DNA of 9,534 nucleotides, from positions 1 through 9,534 of the forward strand of contig JAFSYO010000168.1 in NCBI GenBank assembly GCA_017449925.1, read 5' to 3'. The notes beneath the pieces were generated by a model. It worked only from the letters and a program-made list of their open reading frames with translations. It ran no database searches and was not told where the DNA came from. A program made the translations under genes and the position numbers. Positions 1 through 6,527 of the stretch are shown one piece after another. Numbering within the stretch: position 1 is the first letter of the stretch; the number at the start of each line of letters is the position of its first letter. The stretch is from Stomatobaculum sp. (GTDB taxonomy: Bacteria; Bacillota_A; Clostridia; Lachnospirales; Lachnospiraceae).

Positions 1-136
1 CTCAGGACAAATCGTTCCCGCCGGAGAGTTTCACAAGCAGCGCGGCGCCGCGACGGCGACCCAACGGTCTCATGGAGCCCAAAGCGGCGTCCGGATCGCT
101 GCGAAGTGAAACCGACAGAGGGAATGCTGTCCTGAG
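1..136. repeat. Long imperfect inverted repeat (hairpin) upstream of the DUF5722-like gene
   Basis: The outer arms CTCAGGACA (1-9) and TGTCCTGAG (128-136) are perfect complements. Further in, paired blocks line up in order: TTCCC 15-19 with 120-124, GTTTCAC 28-34 with 106-112, GCAGCG 37-42 with 97-102, and CGCCGC 46-51 with 84-89. About 32 bases remain as the apical loop. The repeat touches the left window edge, so it may be longer. No T-run follows, so it is not an ordinary intrinsic terminator. I see no coding sense in it. It could be a structured RNA, a palindromic intergenic repeat or a MITE-like relic. The pairing is seen directly; the role is unknown. Confidence 0.75.
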
Positions 137-189
137 AGCACCGTCCTTCTTATACAAAAAACCGTAAGAGAATGTAAGATGAATCCTTC

Positions 190-218
190 TGTTTCTTTTC
201 ATGGGCTGAATATATAAT
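190..218 (+). promoter_or_regulatory. Possible promoter for the DUF5722-like gene
   Basis: A perfect -10 hexamer TATAAT lies at 213-218 in an AT-rich stretch. The -35 region 17 bases upstream (TGTTTC, 190-195) is poor. Transcription would start near 225 and give a leader of about 70 nt. The weak -35 suggests either an activator or a different sigma factor, or that the match is chance. The rest of 137-293 shows no gene. Confidence 0.4.
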
Positions 219-240
219 CTATGTATCCATTTGGCAATCA

Positions 241-261
241 GGGTGCGAGGTGACTGCACCC
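241..261 (+). other. Small hairpin in the leader of the DUF5722-like gene
   Basis: GGGTGC (241-246) pairs with GCACCC (256-261) around a 9-base loop. It sits about 20 bases before the Shine-Dalgarno sequence. No T-run follows, so it is not a terminator. It may affect mRNA stability or bind a regulator; no function can be assigned from sequence alone. Confidence 0.4.
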
Positions 262-293
262 ATATATAAGGACTTGATCGGAAGGAGGTCATC

Positions 294-2117
294 ATGCTGA
301 CAGCAGGAAACAGAATGATAAAGTTTGCGCTGCTTGGCGCTGTTTTCCTCATGGCGCAGACAGCAGCGGCTTACGGTGCGGAGGTCGTCGGCGTCGGGCC
401 GGACGGAAGTACATATACACATCAGACACAGACTGTCTCCGGACAGACAGCCGGAGGGCAGGAGAACAAAAGCGGAGCGGGCACTGCGGAGGGAGAGACC
501 GCGGCGGAGGGAGAGGCCGCAGCGGAAGCAGTGATCCCAGATCCGGTCCCCACAGAAACAGCCTGGCTCGACGCGACGATACAGAACGGACAGGTCAATG
601 TCACAGGAACAGTGTCCGGAGACTATTCAGCCGAGGACGGGATCCTTTATTTCTTTGAACTGCAGCCCTGGCAGGACGAGATCAGCGGACAGCCGGCAGC
701 CAGCTGTACTGAGCAGGGAAACTTTTCCTTTTCCCTGCCCCTGAATGAGGGAACAAAGGATTCCAGACTGTATTCTTCTTTTGTGGCCACAGTGTGGCTG
801 GGAGGAAAGTACCAGATCATCAGCAACCGCGCCTACATCAGAAACCCGGAGGAGACAGCGAAAAGCCGTCTGGAATACCGCGCTCCGCTGACAAAAAAGG
901 GTCTGCTGGTACAGCTGGATATGCTGGCCGATGCTTTTGAAATCGGCGTGAAGCATGTGAACGTGAATTTCAATCTGGCGCATCTCACGGCAGGCACCGG
1001 CGTCAGCTATACCTATGAAGGGAAGACTTATCAGTTCGACGCAGCTCAGATCGCGGCCTATGACAAGACGATCAGCGCCTTCTCAGGGAAAGACCTGATG
1101 ATCACGGCGATCGTGCTGAACGGCTGGAACGACAGGATGCCGGAGCTGGTCTACCCGGGAGGGGCGAAGAACAGCCAGGCTTTTTACTACGGATTCAACA
1201 CAGCCACACAAAGCGGCTGCGAAACCACCAGGGCGCTGCTATCCTTCCTGGCAGAAAGATATTCCGGCGAGAATCCCAACTACGGCCGGGTGTCCCACTG
1301 GGTCATCGGAAATGAGATCAACAACAACCTGAACTGGAACTACATGGGCAGCATGGACATCGACCGGTACGTCAAGGAATATGTCCGGAGTTTCCGCGTA
1401 TGCTACACAGCGATCCGCAGCCATTCCGCCAACGCCAGGGTGTTTTTCTCCATCGACGAGAACTGGAACGATCCGACGGCGGACGGCATGCTTAAGTATT
1501 CCGGCAAGGCGGTTCTGGACAAGGTGAACAACTCGATCCGGAACGGCGGAAACCTGTACTGGAACCTGGCGTATCATCCGTATCCCTATCCCATGACAGA
1601 ACCGGAATTCTGGGATGACCACCTGACCGGGGCTGTGACGCAGGATCTGGGAACCCATGTGATCGATTTTGAGAATCTGAATGTCCTGACAAATTACCTT
1701 TGCACTGCGGATTACCTGGCCCCGGACGGGAACCCCAGAAGGGTGATCCTTTCCGAGCAGGGATTTACGGCGATAAGTCCCACCAGAGGAGATGTAGCGC
1801 AGCAGCAGGCGGCGGCCTTTGCTTATGCGTATTACATCGCGGACTCCAATCCGCTGGTGGATGCCCTGATCCTGAGCCGTCAGGTGGACGCCCCATCTGA
1901 AGTGCGGACTTCCTGTGCCTTCGGCCTCTGGTCCTGCAGGATGGACGCCGGCGATCAGATCATTGCTGCGGGCAGAAGAAAGATCTGGGCTGTGTTCCGG
2001 GATATCGACAAGAAAGATAAAACTCTGGAGGCAACGGAATTCGCGAAATCCATCATCGGCATCAGCAGATGGTCAGATGTGGTGCCGAATTTCCGGTGGG
2101 CACGACAGGAGCAGTAA
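294..2117 (+). CDS. Secreted DUF5722-like protein, putative glycoside hydrolase (GH-A-type fold)
   Basis: This is a 607-residue protein. The start at 294 has AAGGAGG five bases upstream; a second Met (residue 8) is possible but less well placed. Residues 1 to about 29 form a signal peptide: Arg/Lys, then a hydrophobic core, then an Ala-rich cleavage region. Residues 30 to about 85 are a low-complexity Ala/Glu/Gly/Thr linker, probably disordered. The remainder, rich in aromatic residues and Asn, resembles the DUF5722 family, which I recognise from memory only. The motif WVIGNEIN places Glu341 directly after Asn, as in the acid/base strand of clan GH-A glycosidases. ILSEQGF places Glu488 where the nucleophile could sit, 147 residues later. 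A role in secreted polysaccharide breakdown is therefore inferred. No transporter, regulator or other carbohydrate gene is adjacent, so the substrate is unknown. There is no LPXTG or membrane anchor at the C terminus, so the mature protein is probably released. The gene stands alone between two long hairpins. Confidence 0.7.
   Translation: MLTAGNRMIKFALLGAVFLMAQTAAAYGAEVVGVGPDGSTYTHQTQTVSGQTAGGQENKSGAGTAEGETAAEGEAAAEAVIPDPVPTETAWLDATIQNGQVNVTGTVSGDYSAEDGILYFFELQPWQDEISGQPAASCTEQGNFSFSLPLNEGTKDSRLYSSFVATVWLGGKYQIISNRAYIRNPEETAKSRLEYRAPLTKKGLLVQLDMLADAFEIGVKHVNVNFNLAHLTAGTGVSYTYEGKTYQFDAAQIAAYDKTISAFSGKDLMITAIVLNGWNDRMPELVYPGGAKNSQAFYYGFNTATQSGCETTRALLSFLAERYSGENPNYGRVSHWVIGNEINNNLNWNYMGSMDIDRYVKEYVRSFRVCYTAIRSHSANARVFFSIDENWNDPTADGMLKYSGKAVLDKVNNSIRNGGNLYWNLAYHPYPYPMTEPEFWDDHLTGAVTQDLGTHVIDFENLNVLTNYLCTADYLAPDGNPRRVILSEQGFTAISPTRGDVAQQQAAAFAYAYYIADSNPLVDALILSRQVDAPSEVRTSCAFGLWSCRMDAGDQIIAAGRRKIWAVFRDIDKKDKTLEATEFAKSIIGISRWSDVVPNFRWARQEQ
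486..521 (+). repeat. Two-copy 18-bp tandem repeat inside the linker of the DUF5722-like gene
   Basis: The unit GCGGAGGGAGAGACCGCG (486-503) is followed at once by a copy with two base changes (504-521), and then by a partial third copy, GCGGAAGCA. It encodes the Ala/Glu-rich linker between signal peptide and folded domain. The length is a multiple of three, so copy-number change would alter linker length without breaking the frame. Confidence 0.7.
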
Positions 2118-2123
2118 GAATAC

Positions 2124-2260
2124 GAAACCGGATACCGATCTGCGCCGCACACTGCCAGAAAGTTCTGAGCGTACGCAGTCCCTTCTGAGCGGTCCAGTCG
2201 GGACTGTATCCGCTAAGAACTTTCGGCTTATGTGTGCTTTGCAGATCGGTATCCGGTTTC
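2124..2260. repeat. 137-bp imperfect inverted repeat forming a very stable hairpin, downstream of the DUF5722-like gene
   Basis: The outer 20 bases on each side (2124-2143 and 2241-2260, beginning GAAACCGGATACC) are perfect complements. Inside, pairing continues: GCACAC 2147-2152 with 2232-2237, GCC 2154-2156 with 2225-2227, GAAAGTTCT 2158-2166 with 2216-2224, AGCG 2168-2171 with 2211-2214, and CGCAGTCCC 2174-2182 with 2200-2208 (one mismatch). By hand about 51 base pairs form, around a 17-base loop. It starts seven bases after the stop codon of the DUF5722-like gene and ends 22 bases before the pheS -35 box. It lacks a proper T-run, having only TTT after the stem, and I find no clear target-site duplication. 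It may act as a transcript-end stabiliser or insulator, or be a mobile palindromic element. Confidence 0.85.
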
Positions 2261-2282
2261 TTTACACACAGCTCATCGACAG

Positions 2283-2311
2283 TTGACAAAACGGAGTTCT
2301 GCGCTTAAAAT
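2283..2311 (+). promoter_or_regulatory. Promoter of the pheS-pheT operon
   Basis: A consensus -35 TTGACA (2283-2288) is followed after exactly 17 bases by TAAAAT (2306-2311). This is a strong vegetative sigma-A type promoter. Transcription should start near 2318, just upstream of the T-box leader, which fits constitutive initiation with control exerted by termination in the leader. Confidence 0.85.
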
Positions 2312-2317
2312 GGCATA

Positions 2318-2614
2318 AGTTTCAGAGAAAAAATGCTTTGATGGCGCAAAGTAGCTCCGGGTGTCCGAACAGAGAGAGGGATCGCTGGCTGAAAGTCCCT
2401 CCGGCAGTGTCCCAAGGAAACAGGACCCCACCCGGCGGTGAAATTTCACGCCGGAGCAGCGGAGCTGAACGTCAGGGCGGTTCTCCGCCCCGTGTCCTGT
2501 AGGCTTCGACGCGGCCCGCGTTACAGGCTTAAAGCGTCTGCGAGAGCAGGAACACGGGTGGCACCGCGGGTAAAACAAACTCGTCCCATATTCGAAAGAA
2601 TATGGGACTTTTTT
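2318..2614 (+). promoter_or_regulatory. T-box riboswitch leader, specifier UUC (phenylalanine)
   Basis: This leader senses tRNA-Phe charging and controls pheS-pheT by transcription antitermination. The Stem I base pairs GGCG 2343-2346 with CGCC 2449-2452, and the next helix pairs CCGGGTG 2357-2363 with CACCCGG 2429-2435. Between them lies an internal loop with AGTA on the 5' side (2350-2353) and GTGAAATTTCA on the 3' side. Within it TTC (2445-2447), followed by A, is the specifier codon. AGAGAG at 2371-2376 fits the distal Stem I consensus. A GGGCGG/CCGCCC hairpin (from about 2474) and a long CCTGTA/TACAGG stem (to about 2526) follow. The T-box AACACGGGTGGCACCGCGGG is at 2551-2570. In the antiterminator GGG 2556-2558 would pair with CCC 2585-2587 and GCG 2566-2568 with CGT 2582-2584, leaving the TGGCACC bulge. 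Both pairings compete with the terminator. The UGGC bulge would prefer a G discriminator base, whereas tRNA-Phe normally has A. Confidence 0.93.
2583..2614 (+). terminator. Intrinsic terminator of the Phe T-box leader
   Basis: GTCCCATATTC (2583-2593) pairs perfectly over 11 bp with GAATATGGGAC (2598-2608) around a GAAA tetraloop, followed by six T. Its 5' strand contains the CGTCCC segment needed for the antiterminator, so the two structures exclude one another. Confidence 0.93.
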
Positions 2615-2649
2615 ACTTTGATGCCGCACTAATACAAAGGAGAAAAACA

Positions 2650-3678
2650 ATGGACAGAACAAAGTTTGAGGCCATTCGGGAGCAGTTCCGGTCCGAGGTG
2701 AAGGAACGCATGGATTCTTCCGCGATCTATGAGCTCCGGAAGAAATACCTGGACCGTAAGGGCGGCCTGGTGAACGGGCTCATGAAGGAAATGCGCAGCA
2801 TTCCTGCGGAGGAAAAAGCGGAGTTCGGCCAGGGCGTGAACCAGCTGAAGGACTGGGTCCTGGATAATCTTCAGAAGATGGAAGAAAAGGCAAGGGCCCT
2901 GGAACTCCAGAAAAGATATGAAAAAGAGAAGATCGATATCTCCATCCCGGCAAAGGAGATCAAGAGAGGGAATCTGCACCCCAACACTCAGGTGAAGAAC
3001 CAGATCGTGAATATTTTCGCAGGTATGGGGTTCGATATCTTCGAAGGCGCGGAGATCGAGACAGACTACTACAACTTCACCGCACTGAATACGCCCCAGG
3101 ACCATCCGGCCAGGGATATGCAGGATACTTTCTATCTGAGCGATGAGTTCCTGCTTCGTACCCAGACTTCCGCCGGCCAGATCCACGTCATGGAGGCGAA
3201 GAAACCGCCGATCAAGATCCTTTCCCCCGGAAAGGTATTCCGTTCCGACGATGACGCGACCCATTCGCCCATGTTCAGCCAGATGGAAGGCCTGGTAGTG
3301 GACAAGGGCATTACCCTGTGCGACCTGCAGGGAATGCTGGATGTTTTTGTGCAGAAGCTGTTCGGTGAAGGCGTACGTACCCGCCTGAGACCTTCGTATT
3401 TCCCGTTTACAGAGCCCTCTGTCGAAGTGGACGTAAGCTGCTTTGCCTGCGGCGGCAAGGGATGCCGTCTTTGCAAGGGCACCGGCTGGATCGAGATCCT
3501 GGGCGCCGGCGTGGTGAACAGGAAGGTGTTGGAGAACTGCGGGATCGACCCGGAGATCTACAGCGGATTTGCTTTTGGTATCGGCATCGAGCGCGTCGCC
3601 ATGCTGAAGTACGGCATCAACAACATAAAGCTCCTGTTCGAGTCGGATCTCCGGGTGCTCGACCAGATCGACGATTGA
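2650..3678 (+). CDS. pheS: Phenylalanine--tRNA ligase alpha subunit
   Basis: PheS is the catalytic alpha chain of the cytosolic alpha2-beta2 enzyme that attaches Phe to tRNA-Phe using ATP. The ATG at 2650 has AAAGGAG about seven bases upstream and gives 342 residues, normal for the family. An in-frame ATG at 2602 lies inside the terminator stem and is not the start. Residues 1-90 form the charged N-terminal helical arm that contacts tRNA. The class II core starts near residue 100 ([10 protein letters not shown]). Motif 2 is [13 protein letters not shown] with Arg198. Motif 3 is [14 protein letters not shown] with Arg315. Ala308 is the position that keeps the Phe pocket small in PheS proteins. 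Four cysteines at 264, 267, 272 and 275 (CxxC-x4-CxxC, ending in [10 protein letters not shown]) could form a metal-binding knuckle; I recall this stretch from other Firmicute PheS proteins, but zinc binding is inference. It is co-transcribed with pheT under the T-box. Confidence 0.98.
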   Translation: MDRTKFEAIREQFRSEVKERMDSSAIYELRKKYLDRKGGLVNGLMKEMRSIPAEEKAEFGQGVNQLKDWVLDNLQKMEEKARALELQKRYEKEKIDISIPAKEIKRGNLHPNTQVKNQIVNIFAGMGFDIFEGAEIETDYYNFTALNTPQDHPARDMQDTFYLSDEFLLRTQTSAGQIHVMEAKKPPIKILSPGKVFRSDDDATHSPMFSQMEGLVVDKGITLCDLQGMLDVFVQKLFGEGVRTRLRPSYFPFTEPSVEVDVSCFACGGKGCRLCKGTGWIEILGAGVVNRKVLENCGIDPEIYSGFAFGIGIERVAMLKYGINNIKLLFESDLRVLDQIDD

Positions 3679-3699
3679 GAAGGGAGGGAGAAAAACATC

Positions 3700-6120
3700 A
3701 TGATTGCACCATTCAGCTGGCTGAAGGATTATGTAGATATTGACTGTACTCCCCAGGAACTGCAGGACAAGCTGTTTTCCTGCGGCTTTGAAGTGGAGGA
3801 GCTTACAGAGTTAGGAAAGGATATTTCCAACGTCGTGGTAGGCCTTGTGGAGACCTGTGATGCTATTCCGGAGACGCATCTTCATGTGTGCACAGTGAAC
3901 TGCGGAGAGCACGGGACTTTCCAGATCTGCTGCGGCGCGGACAATGTGGAAGCAGGCAAGAAATTCCCGGCAGCGCTGGTGGGCGCCACAGTCTACGCCA
4001 CCGCAAAGGACCATAAAACTGTGGAAGGCGTGATGACCATCAAGAAAGGCAAGCTCCGGGGATATGAATCCCAGGGAATGCTTTGTTCCGGTGTGGAACT
4101 CGGCGTCTCGGAGGATCTTTATCCCGGCGCAGGCTACAACGGACTTCTGCTTCTGCCGGAGGATGCGCCTGTCGGAGCGGATGTAAAGCCTATCATCGGA
4201 CTGGACGACTGGCTCTTTGATATTTCCATCACCGCGAACCGTCCTGACTGCCAGAGCATCTTCGGCATCTCTAGGGAAGTCGCGGCAGTGCTGAATAAGC
4301 CGCTGAAGGAGCCGGCGCTGGATTATGAAGAGACAGATGTCGAACTCCCGGGCTTCCATGTGGGGATCGACGCGCCGGAATTCTGCCAGAGGTTCCTGGG
4401 CCACTACATCTACGACGTGGAGATCAAGGAATCTCCCGCATGGATGAAGCGCCGCCTGGCCCTGGCCGGCCTGAACTCCATTTCCAACATCGTGGACATC
4501 ACGAACTTTATCCTGCTGGAGCTGGGTCAGCCCATGCATGCCTATGACAGGAACCATATCGCAGGACCTTACCTCGTGGCGCGCCGCGCGGAAGACGGCG
4601 AGAAGATGGTCACGCTGGACGGAAACGAATATACGCTGAATTCTTCCAACCTGCTGATCGTCGACGCCGAGAAGCCGGTGGGCGTGGCCGGCGTCATGGG
4701 CGGTCTGAACTCCGAGATCCTTCCTGAAACAACAGAGGTCATCTTCGAAGCCGCCAAATTTGCCCGCGACAACATCCGCCGCACCTCCCGGGCGCTGGGA
4801 AAGAGAACTGACGCTTCCGCCCGCTACGAGAAGGGTGTGGATGAGTATACCACTGTCATGGCGATGAAGAGAGCCCTGCACCTGGTGCAGGAGCTTGGCG
4901 CCGGCAAGATTTCCTGTGCCCACAGCGAAGTGAATACCGGCAACAGCATCGAGAAGCGCGCTCTGTCCGTCAAGGTGAGCCGCATCGCCGATGTCCTCGG
5001 CATCACCGTGCCGGAAGAGGACATTCTCCGCATCATGAAGTCCCTGAATATGGAGCCGGAGATCAAAGACGGCGTTCTTACTCTTCAGGTCCCGGCTTAC
5101 CGTGAGGACATGGAGAGCTGGCAGGATGTGGCGGAAGAAGTGATCCGTCTGTACGGCTATGAGCATATCGTCCCCACCTTCCTGAAGTCCGCGGAAGTCA
5201 CCACCGGCGGGCTGAACGAGGAGCAGGAGAAGGAGCTCAAGCTGAAGAGGACACTCTGCGGCGCAGGAATGTACGAGTGCATCCATTATTCCTTCTTCTC
5301 TCCGGCAGACCTGAAGATGCTTAAATACAAAGAAGGCAACCCGGAGATGAAAGCCATCCGGATCATGAACCCCCTCAGCGAAGAGCTTTCCCTGATGCGG
5401 ACCACTCTGACAGCGTCCATGGTCAATGCTGTCGTGCGCAACCAGAAGAACGGTATCCTGGAGGGCCGCCTGTTCGAGGTGGCAAAGGTCTTTATTCCGA
5501 AGGAGCTCCCGCTGAAGGAGTATCCGGATGAGAGGGACCACCTGGTCATGGCGTTCTTTGGCGGCGAAGAGGATTTCTATACTATCAAGGGAGCCTGCAA
5601 CCTGGTGGCGGAGACGCTGCACTTAGAGTTCCGGTATGAGGTCGGAAGCGAACCCTTCCTGCATCCCTATCAGGCAGCGCTGATCTATGTCGGCGGCACC
5701 AAAGTGGGTTATGTCGGGAAACTGGCATACGATATCGCTGCAGAACAGAGTATGAGGACTGATCTGTATCTGGCAGAACTTGATCTCAGGTCGCTGTACG
5801 ACATAGAGACGAAAGCGCCTCAGTTCGAGCCGCTGCCGGAATTCCCGGAAGTTTCCAGGGACCTGGCACTTATTATGGACAAGACTGTTACCTGCGCCGA
5901 GGCGGAGCAGACCATCCGGGAGTCCTGCAAGTATGTCCGCTCGGTGAAACTGTTTGACGTGTACGAAGGGCTTCCCATCCCGCCGTCAAAAAAGAGCATG
6001 GCATTTACGGTGACTTTCCGGCCGAAGGATGAAGAGCTGAAAAACGAGGACATTGACCGCTTTGTGGAAAAAATCCTCCGGAATCTCGGAAACCGCCACG
6101 GAATCACCATGAGAGTGTGA
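3700..6120 (+). CDS. pheT: Phenylalanine--tRNA ligase beta subunit
   Basis: PheT is the beta chain of phenylalanyl-tRNA synthetase. It binds tRNA and, in the B3/B4 domain, hydrolyses Tyr wrongly attached to tRNA-Phe. The 806-residue length is normal. The order is: N-terminal segment (MIAPFSWLKDYVDI), an OB-fold tRNA-binding domain at about 40-150 (ending in GMLCSGVELGV), B3/B4 at about 210-390 with LGQPMHAYD (276-283) including the conserved His280, B5 at about 405-480, the catalytic-like core at about 490-690, and the ferredoxin-fold anticodon-binding domain at about 712-806 (from PLPEFPEVSRDLAL to the end). The start at 3700 lies 21 bases after the pheS stop and has a GGGAGGGAG ribosome binding site, so the subunits are translated from one mRNA. 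No obvious intrinsic terminator follows the stop; only a weak CTTC/GAAG hairpin lies near 6134-6149. No domain appears missing. Confidence 0.98.
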   Translation: MIAPFSWLKDYVDIDCTPQELQDKLFSCGFEVEELTELGKDISNVVVGLVETCDAIPETHLHVCTVNCGEHGTFQICCGADNVEAGKKFPAALVGATVYATAKDHKTVEGVMTIKKGKLRGYESQGMLCSGVELGVSEDLYPGAGYNGLLLLPEDAPVGADVKPIIGLDDWLFDISITANRPDCQSIFGISREVAAVLNKPLKEPALDYEETDVELPGFHVGIDAPEFCQRFLGHYIYDVEIKESPAWMKRRLALAGLNSISNIVDITNFILLELGQPMHAYDRNHIAGPYLVARRAEDGEKMVTLDGNEYTLNSSNLLIVDAEKPVGVAGVMGGLNSEILPETTEVIFEAAKFARDNIRRTSRALGKRTDASARYEKGVDEYTTVMAMKRALHLVQELGAGKISCAHSEVNTGNSIEKRALSVKVSRIADVLGITVPEEDILRIMKSLNMEPEIKDGVLTLQVPAYREDMESWQDVAEEVIRLYGYEHIVPTFLKSAEVTTGGLNEEQEKELKLKRTLCGAGMYECIHYSFFSPADLKMLKYKEGNPEMKAIRIMNPLSEELSLMRTTLTASMVNAVVRNQKNGILEGRLFEVAKVFIPKELPLKEYPDERDHLVMAFFGGEEDFYTIKGACNLVAETLHLEFRYEVGSEPFLHPYQAALIYVGGTKVGYVGKLAYDIAAEQSMRTDLYLAELDLRSLYDIETKAPQFEPLPEFPEVSRDLALIMDKTVTCAEAEQTIRESCKYVRSVKLFDVYEGLPIPPSKKSMAFTVTFRPKDEELKNEDIDRFVEKILRNLGNRHGITMRV

Positions 6121-6160
6121 GAACGGGCAGATCCTTCTTTACAGGAAGTGAGATTCTGTC

Positions 6161-6189
6161 TTGAATCTTCAGACGACCTGTGCTATGAT
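6161..6189 (+). promoter_or_regulatory. Promoter of secG, with extended -10
   Basis: TTGAAT (6161-6166) and TATGAT (6184-6189) are separated by 17 bases, and TG at 6181-6182 forms an extended -10 (TGCTATGAT). The predicted start is near 6196, leaving a short leader of about 28 nt. secG can thus be transcribed independently of pheST. Confidence 0.75.
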
Positions 6190-6223
6190 TCCTGTATCTG
6201 TGTATTGGAGGGATAAGACTGTT

Positions 6224-6454
6224 ATGCTGAATACGATTTTATCGATCATTTTCGTGATCGTCTGCGTGGCCCTTACAGGAATCGTCCTGCTGCAGGAGGG
6301 CAAGCAGAGAGGTCTTGGTTCCATTGGCGGCATCGCCGAATCCTACTGGGGCAAGAACAAGAGTCGTTCCGTAGAGGGGACTCTTGAAAAGGGAACCACG
6401 GTCTGCGCAGTGCTGTTTATGGTGATCGCGCTGGTGCTTAATATTATCGGCTGA
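6224..6454 (+). CDS. secG: Preprotein translocase subunit SecG
   Basis: SecG is a small, non-essential membrane subunit of the SecYEG channel that aids SecA-driven protein export. The product is 76 residues, typical for Gram-positive SecG. The ATG at 6224 has GGAGGG 11 bases upstream. Starting further upstream at 6161 would place the promoter inside the gene and add a non-conserved extension. Two membrane segments are visible: residues about 3-23 (ILSIIFVIVCVALTGIVLL) and about 56-75 (TVCAVLFMVIALVLNII). Between them is the diagnostic cytoplasmic loop QEGKQRGLGSIGG. It has its own promoter and is followed 17 bases after the stop by a strong terminator. Lying just upstream of rnr-smpB-ssrA is the common Firmicute arrangement. 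Confidence 0.95.
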   Translation: MLNTILSIIFVIVCVALTGIVLLQEGKQRGLGSIGGIAESYWGKNKSRSVEGTLEKGTTVCAVLFMVIALVLNIIG

Positions 6455-6470
6455 CCGTATCAAACTGCAG

Positions 6471-6500
6471 AAAGCTCCCGCTTCAGGCGGGAGCTTTTTT
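6471..6500 (+). terminator. Intrinsic terminator after secG
   Basis: AAAGCTCCCGC (6471-6481) pairs perfectly with GCGGGAGCTTT (6487-6497) around a 5-base loop, with a run of six T at 6495-6500. It should end most secG transcripts, yet rnr starts only 28 bases later with no visible promoter between, so rnr may depend on read-through. Confidence 0.93.
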
Positions 6501-6527
6501 AGACGGAACGGAACATGGGAGGAAAAT

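Noticed and set aside
2..352. Minus-strand open frame of 116 codons over the left intergenic region
   Set aside because: It runs through the inverted repeat, the leader and the signal peptide of the DUF5722-like gene. Its composition is Arg/Ser-rich and looks like no protein I know.
2124..2260. Inverted repeat as a simple intrinsic terminator of the DUF5722-like gene
   Set aside because: The stem is far longer than needed, and only TTT follows it before ACACA. It may still influence transcript ends, but the usual signature is absent.
2124..2260. The two long hairpins as copies of one repeat family by sequence
   Set aside because: By eye they share only short words such as GAAACCG. Similarity is in size and shape only, so common descent cannot be claimed.
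2602..2649. Earlier in-frame ATG for pheS at 2602
   Set aside because: It lies in the 3' strand of the T-box terminator and has no ribosome binding site. The ATG at 2650 has AAAGGAG at good spacing and matches usual PheS length.
2629..3264. Open frame of 211 codons on the minus strand across the start of pheS
   Set aside because: It lies antisense to the conserved PheS sequence and gives no recognisable domain.
3811..5622. Open frame of 603 codons on the minus strand across pheT
   Set aside because: It is fully antisense to pheT, whose protein is conserved along its length. It has no family resemblance and no ribosome binding site that I can see. Long antisense frames are expected under GC-rich codon use.
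6121..6160. Weak hairpin after pheT as terminator
   Set aside because: The CTTC/GAAG stem is only four pairs and has no T-run, so it was not listed as a terminator.
6161..6223. Earlier in-frame start for secG at 6161 (TTG)
   Set aside because: It would put the -35 and -10 boxes inside the gene and add 21 residues not typical of SecG. The ATG at 6224 has a GGAGGG site and begins at the first membrane helix.
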